From assembly GCA_949289345.1 (NCBI GenBank), contig CASENS010000006.1, forward strand, positions 26,775 to 90,774: DNA of 64,000 nucleotides, read 5' to 3'. How positions within the stretch are numbered: position 1 is the first letter of the stretch; every line of letters starts with the position of its first letter. This stretch comes from an uncultured Bacteroides sp. Its GTDB lineage: Bacteria; Bacteroidota; Bacteroidia; Bacteroidales; Bacteroidaceae. The notes beneath the pieces are model-generated. The model saw only the letters and a program-made list of their open reading frames with translations. It did not search any database and was not told the origin of the DNA. Both the position numbers and the translations under genes were made by a program. Below, one piece after another: positions 61,714 to 64,000 of this stretch.

Positions 61714-62673
61714 ATGGGATTTTTCAAATCATTCTTCTCCGCGCGGCCCGCCAGTCCCGAAGAAGAACAACAAAAAAACAAGCAAAAGAATTTCGACATA
61801 TTCAAATACGACGGCATGCGCGCCCAACGCATGGGACGGACCGACTACGCCATCAAATGCTTTACCGAAGCCCTGGCCCTGCAAGAGGACTTTGAGACGA
61901 TGGGCTATCTGGTGCAGGCCTACATACAAACCAACCGTCCCGAAGAGGCACGTCCCCTATTGGAGCGCATGACCCGGCTGGAACCCGACCACCTTTCTAC
62001 CTTTCTGCACCTGGCCAACGTCTGCTTCGTCCTGGAAGACTATCCGGCCATGGCCGAAGCCGCCCGCAAAGCCATAGCCATCGAGGAAGGAAACGCCATG
62101 GCCCACTTCCTGCTGGGCAAGGCCGACAACGGATCAGGCAACGGCCTGATGTGTATAGCCAACCTCACCAAAGCCATCGCCCTAAAAGAAGACTTCACCG
62201 AAGCCCGCCTACTACGCGCCGAAGCCCTGATGAAAATGCATCAATACAAAGAAGCGATGCAAGACATTGACGCCATTTTAGCGAACGATCGTGAGGACGA
62301 AAGTGCCTTGGTGCTCAGAGGACAGATACAGGAAGCCACCGGACACCCGGAAGAAGCCGAAGCCGACTTCCGAAAGGTAACGGAACTGAACCCCTTTAAC
62401 GAACAAGCCTACCTCTGCCTGGGACAGCTGTACATGACCCAACAAAAAACGGCCGAAGCCATCGCCCTCTTTGACGAAGCCATCGAAATGAATCCGAACT
62501 TCACCAAAGCATACCACGAGCGTGGGCGGGCCAAACTGCTGAACGGCGACAAGGACGGAGCAACCGAAGATCTGAAAAAAGAGCTGGAATTAAATCCCAA
62601 AGAGGCAGAAGCCTTCAACGGAGAATACCATAACCAGCCGGGAGGAAGACAAACTGACATATTGGGACTATAA
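61714..62673 (+). CDS. Tetratricopeptide repeat protein
   Basis: 319 residues, no signal peptide. About seven TPR units cover residues 32-300, for example RMGRTDYAIKCFTEALALQEDF, EAEADFRKVTELNPFNEQAYLCLGQLYMTQQ and KTAEAIALFDEAIEMNPNFTKAYHERGRAKLLNGDKDGATEDLKKELELNP. It probably acts as a protein-binding scaffold in the cytoplasm; the partner is unknown. The first ~30 residues are Lys/Gln-rich (EEEQQKNKQKN). Confidence 0.86.
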   Translation: MGFFKSFFSARPASPEEEQQKNKQKNFDIFKYDGMRAQRMGRTDYAIKCFTEALALQEDFETMGYLVQAYIQTNRPEEARPLLERMTRLEPDHLSTFLHLANVCFVLEDYPAMAEAARKAIAIEEGNAMAHFLLGKADNGSGNGLMCIANLTKAIALKEDFTEARLLRAEALMKMHQYKEAMQDIDAILANDREDESALVLRGQIQEATGHPEEAEADFRKVTELNPFNEQAYLCLGQLYMTQQKTAEAIALFDEAIEMNPNFTKAYHERGRAKLLNGDKDGATEDLKKELELNPKEAEAFNGEYHNQPGGRQTDILGL

Positions 62674-62699
62674 ATCCACATTACCAAAGACAGCCTTCT

Positions 62700-63689
62700 A
62701 TGAGTAAAGACAGAAACAATATCGCCATCCTCGGCGCCGGCCACATTGCCACCAAAATGGCCGCTACCCTTCAACGAATGAAGGATGTAAACTGCTATGC
62801 CATAGCCGCACGAGACTTGGCGCGCGCCGAGGCATTTGCCAAAGAATGGAATTTCAAACAAGCGTATGGCTCATACGAAGAACTGGCCTCCGACCCACAA
62901 GTCGACCTCGTCTACATAGCCACCCCGCACTCACACCACTACGAACAAGCACGCCTGTGCCTGCTCAACGGCAAGGCCGTACTCTGTGAAAAAGCCTTCA
63001 CGGCCAACGCCCGCCAGGCTGAAGAATTGCTGCGGCTGTCCAAAGAACGCAATGTATTCATCACGGAAGCCATCTGGACACGCTACATGCCTTTCTCCAC
63101 CACAATCCGCGAACTGGTTTCCGGTGGCGCCATCGGCCATCCCCACATGCTGACCGCCAACCTGGGCTACCCCATTGCCGACAAGGAACGCATCGCCAAT
63201 CCCGAATTGTGTGGAGGTGCCCTGCTCGACCTCGGAGTCTATCCCATCAATTTCGCCCGCATGGTGTTCGGCACAGATATTGAAGACATCCAATCGCATT
63301 GCGTGAAAAACGACAAAGGCGTAGACATGCAGGAAAGCATTTTCTTCCGCTACGCCGACGGGAAAATAGCCGCCCTGCAAGCTACTGCCCTATGCGCTAA
63401 TGACCGCCAAGGCATCATATCGGGCGACAAAGGCTATTTGGTTGTGGACAACGTCAACAACCCGCAACAAGCCGCCATCTATAATCCTGACCACCAATTG
63501 GTGAAGATGTATGACTGTCCGCCCCAAATCAGCGGCTATGAATACGAAGTGCAAGCCTGTCTTAACGCCTTGCGCAAAGGTACTATTGAATGTGCCGAAA
63601 TGCCTCATAAAGAGACATTAGCGGTCATGCGGCTGCTAGACAAACTGCGCAAGGAATGGGGCGTGGCATATCCAGCGGACAAATGGTAG
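62700..63689 (+). CDS. Gfo/Idh/MocA family oxidoreductase
   Basis: 329 residues. N-terminal NAD(P)-binding Rossmann domain with NIAILGAGHIATKMAATLQ (GxGxxA), then VDLVYIATPHSHHYEQARLCLLNGKAVLCEKAFTAN, which contains the family motif EKxxxxN with catalytic Lys. The C-terminal alpha/beta domain includes GGALLDLGVYPINFARMVFG. It resembles the dihydrodiol-dehydrogenase/glucose-fructose oxidoreductase branch. Substrate unknown; such enzymes act on sugars and cyclitols. It follows the TPR gene by 26 bp. Confidence 0.88.
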   Translation: MSKDRNNIAILGAGHIATKMAATLQRMKDVNCYAIAARDLARAEAFAKEWNFKQAYGSYEELASDPQVDLVYIATPHSHHYEQARLCLLNGKAVLCEKAFTANARQAEELLRLSKERNVFITEAIWTRYMPFSTTIRELVSGGAIGHPHMLTANLGYPIADKERIANPELCGGALLDLGVYPINFARMVFGTDIEDIQSHCVKNDKGVDMQESIFFRYADGKIAALQATALCANDRQGIISGDKGYLVVDNVNNPQQAAIYNPDHQLVKMYDCPPQISGYEYEVQACLNALRKGTIECAEMPHKETLAVMRLLDKLRKEWGVAYPADKW

Positions 63690-63839
63690 AAGGTATTTTA
63701 TGCTTTGTGACACCCCCGGCCAAGTGCGGAAAAAATCCATCACTGCGAATGCATGATTGAAGATAAGTGCTAAAAAGCAGGCTATTTCTTCAAAAAGAAG
63801 TTTTTTTGCTTTCATAAACGAAAAAATCCCCCACATTTG

Positions 63840-63869
63840 TTGGCGTTTAAAAGAAAAGTATTACTTTTG
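63840..63869 (+). promoter_or_regulatory. Promoter of the Phe/Tyr leader
   Basis: TTG (63840-63842), a 19-nt spacer and TACTTTTG (63862-63869), 28 bp upstream of the leader ATG. An alternative -33 TTTG (63836-63839) gives a 22-nt spacer. Confidence 0.55.
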
Positions 63870-63897
63870 CCCCGAAATTAAAAACAAAAAGAAACTT

Positions 63898-63984
63898 ATG
63901 AAGTCATTTAACTTTGCATACTACTTCTTCTTTTACTTTTACTTTAGCCACAAAGTAGAGCGGGAGTTTGTATGTGTCAAGTGA
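63898..63984 (+). CDS. Phe/Tyr-rich leader peptide, likely attenuator of an aromatic amino-acid operon
   Basis: 28 codons from ATG (63898) to TGA (63982-63984). The product starts MKSFNFAYYFFFYFYF and ends FVCVK; seven Phe and four Tyr occur in the first 16 residues. Such peptides sense shortage of charged tRNA-Phe/tRNA-Tyr by ribosome stalling and control a downstream terminator, as in the pheL/pheA system. A promoter sits just upstream. The regulated genes would lie past the right edge (a prephenate dehydratase, chorismate mutase or DAHP synthase gene would fit), and the attenuator hairpins are cut off at 64000. An in-frame extension upstream crosses the promoter and is rejected. Confidence 0.72.
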   Translation: MKSFNFAYYFFFYFYFSHKVEREFVCVK

Positions 63985-64000
63985 CAGTGACGCTTAAGAA

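Noticed and set aside
63774-63812. Terminator after the Gfo/Idh/MocA gene
   Set aside because: The outer arms (AAAGCA with TGCTTT) and a 4-bp inner stem are too short and AT-rich to claim, although the T run is present.

Overview
The window looks like chromosomal DNA from a gut Bacteroidales species, most likely Bacteroides or a close relative. The reasons are the many outer-membrane and periplasmic glycoside hydrolases, a SusC/SusD remnant beside an HTCS-type regulator, a class 3 fructose bisphosphatase, an S46 dipeptidyl peptidase, and repeated -7 boxes of the form TAnnTTTG (often with TTTG or TTG about 19-20 nt upstream) with little use of Shine-Dalgarno sites. No species can be named from sequence alone. 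No complete insertion sequence, prophage, CRISPR array or rRNA was found.

Layout. 1-3085 (minus): glycan-degradation operon, GH76 -> GH125 -> GH105 (cut by the window edge). 3.4-8.4 kb: cca nucleotidyltransferase, tRNA-Trp, a 5'-nucleotidase, a Crp/Fnr regulator and a Ser-Lys-Glu tRNA cluster. 8.4-12.8 kb (plus): DedA, a YidE-type transporter and fbp. 13-19.6 kb (minus): polysaccharide export protein and Wzz-like protein, then an acyl-CoA synthetase and a 16-residue-repeat envelope protein. 20-28.7 kb: GH35 beta-galactosidase, GH43, the galactose operon galM-MFS-galK, and manA. 28.9-31.5 kb: clpB. 31.7-41.3 kb: FtsX-like permease and aminotransferase, a fucose-isomerase-like protein, PfkB kinase and esterase, lytic transglycosylase, MaoC hydratase, RluA-type pseudouridine synthase. 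41.3-50.3 kb (minus): polysaccharide utilisation locus with a kinase-less propeller/AraC sensor, a fused susC-susD remnant, GH115 and GH2. 50.6-57.3 kb (minus): gdhA, a frameshifted maeB with a coupled 58-residue membrane ORF, thioredoxin, and a DPP11-like peptidase. 58-63.7 kb (plus): recJ, recQ, a TPR protein and a Gfo/Idh/MocA oxidoreductase. The window ends on a Phe/Tyr-rich leader peptide.

Working together: GH35, GH43, GH2 and GH115 suit galactose- and glucuronate-bearing glycans such as type II arabinogalactan, and galM, the MFS permease and galK would take up and phosphorylate released galactose. Cca is needed because none of the four tRNA genes encodes CCA.

The most notable observations are: (1) an open frame at 46902-47330 that joins a SusC amino terminus to a SusD carboxy terminus, as if about 4-5 kb had been deleted in frame; (2) four gap-free 104-bp copies of a dispersed intergenic repeat built from 22-bp units; (3) a Phe/Tyr-rich leader peptide at the right edge; (4) a frameshift in maeB; (5) an AT-rich island flanked by inverted TGACAG triplets upstream of recJ.
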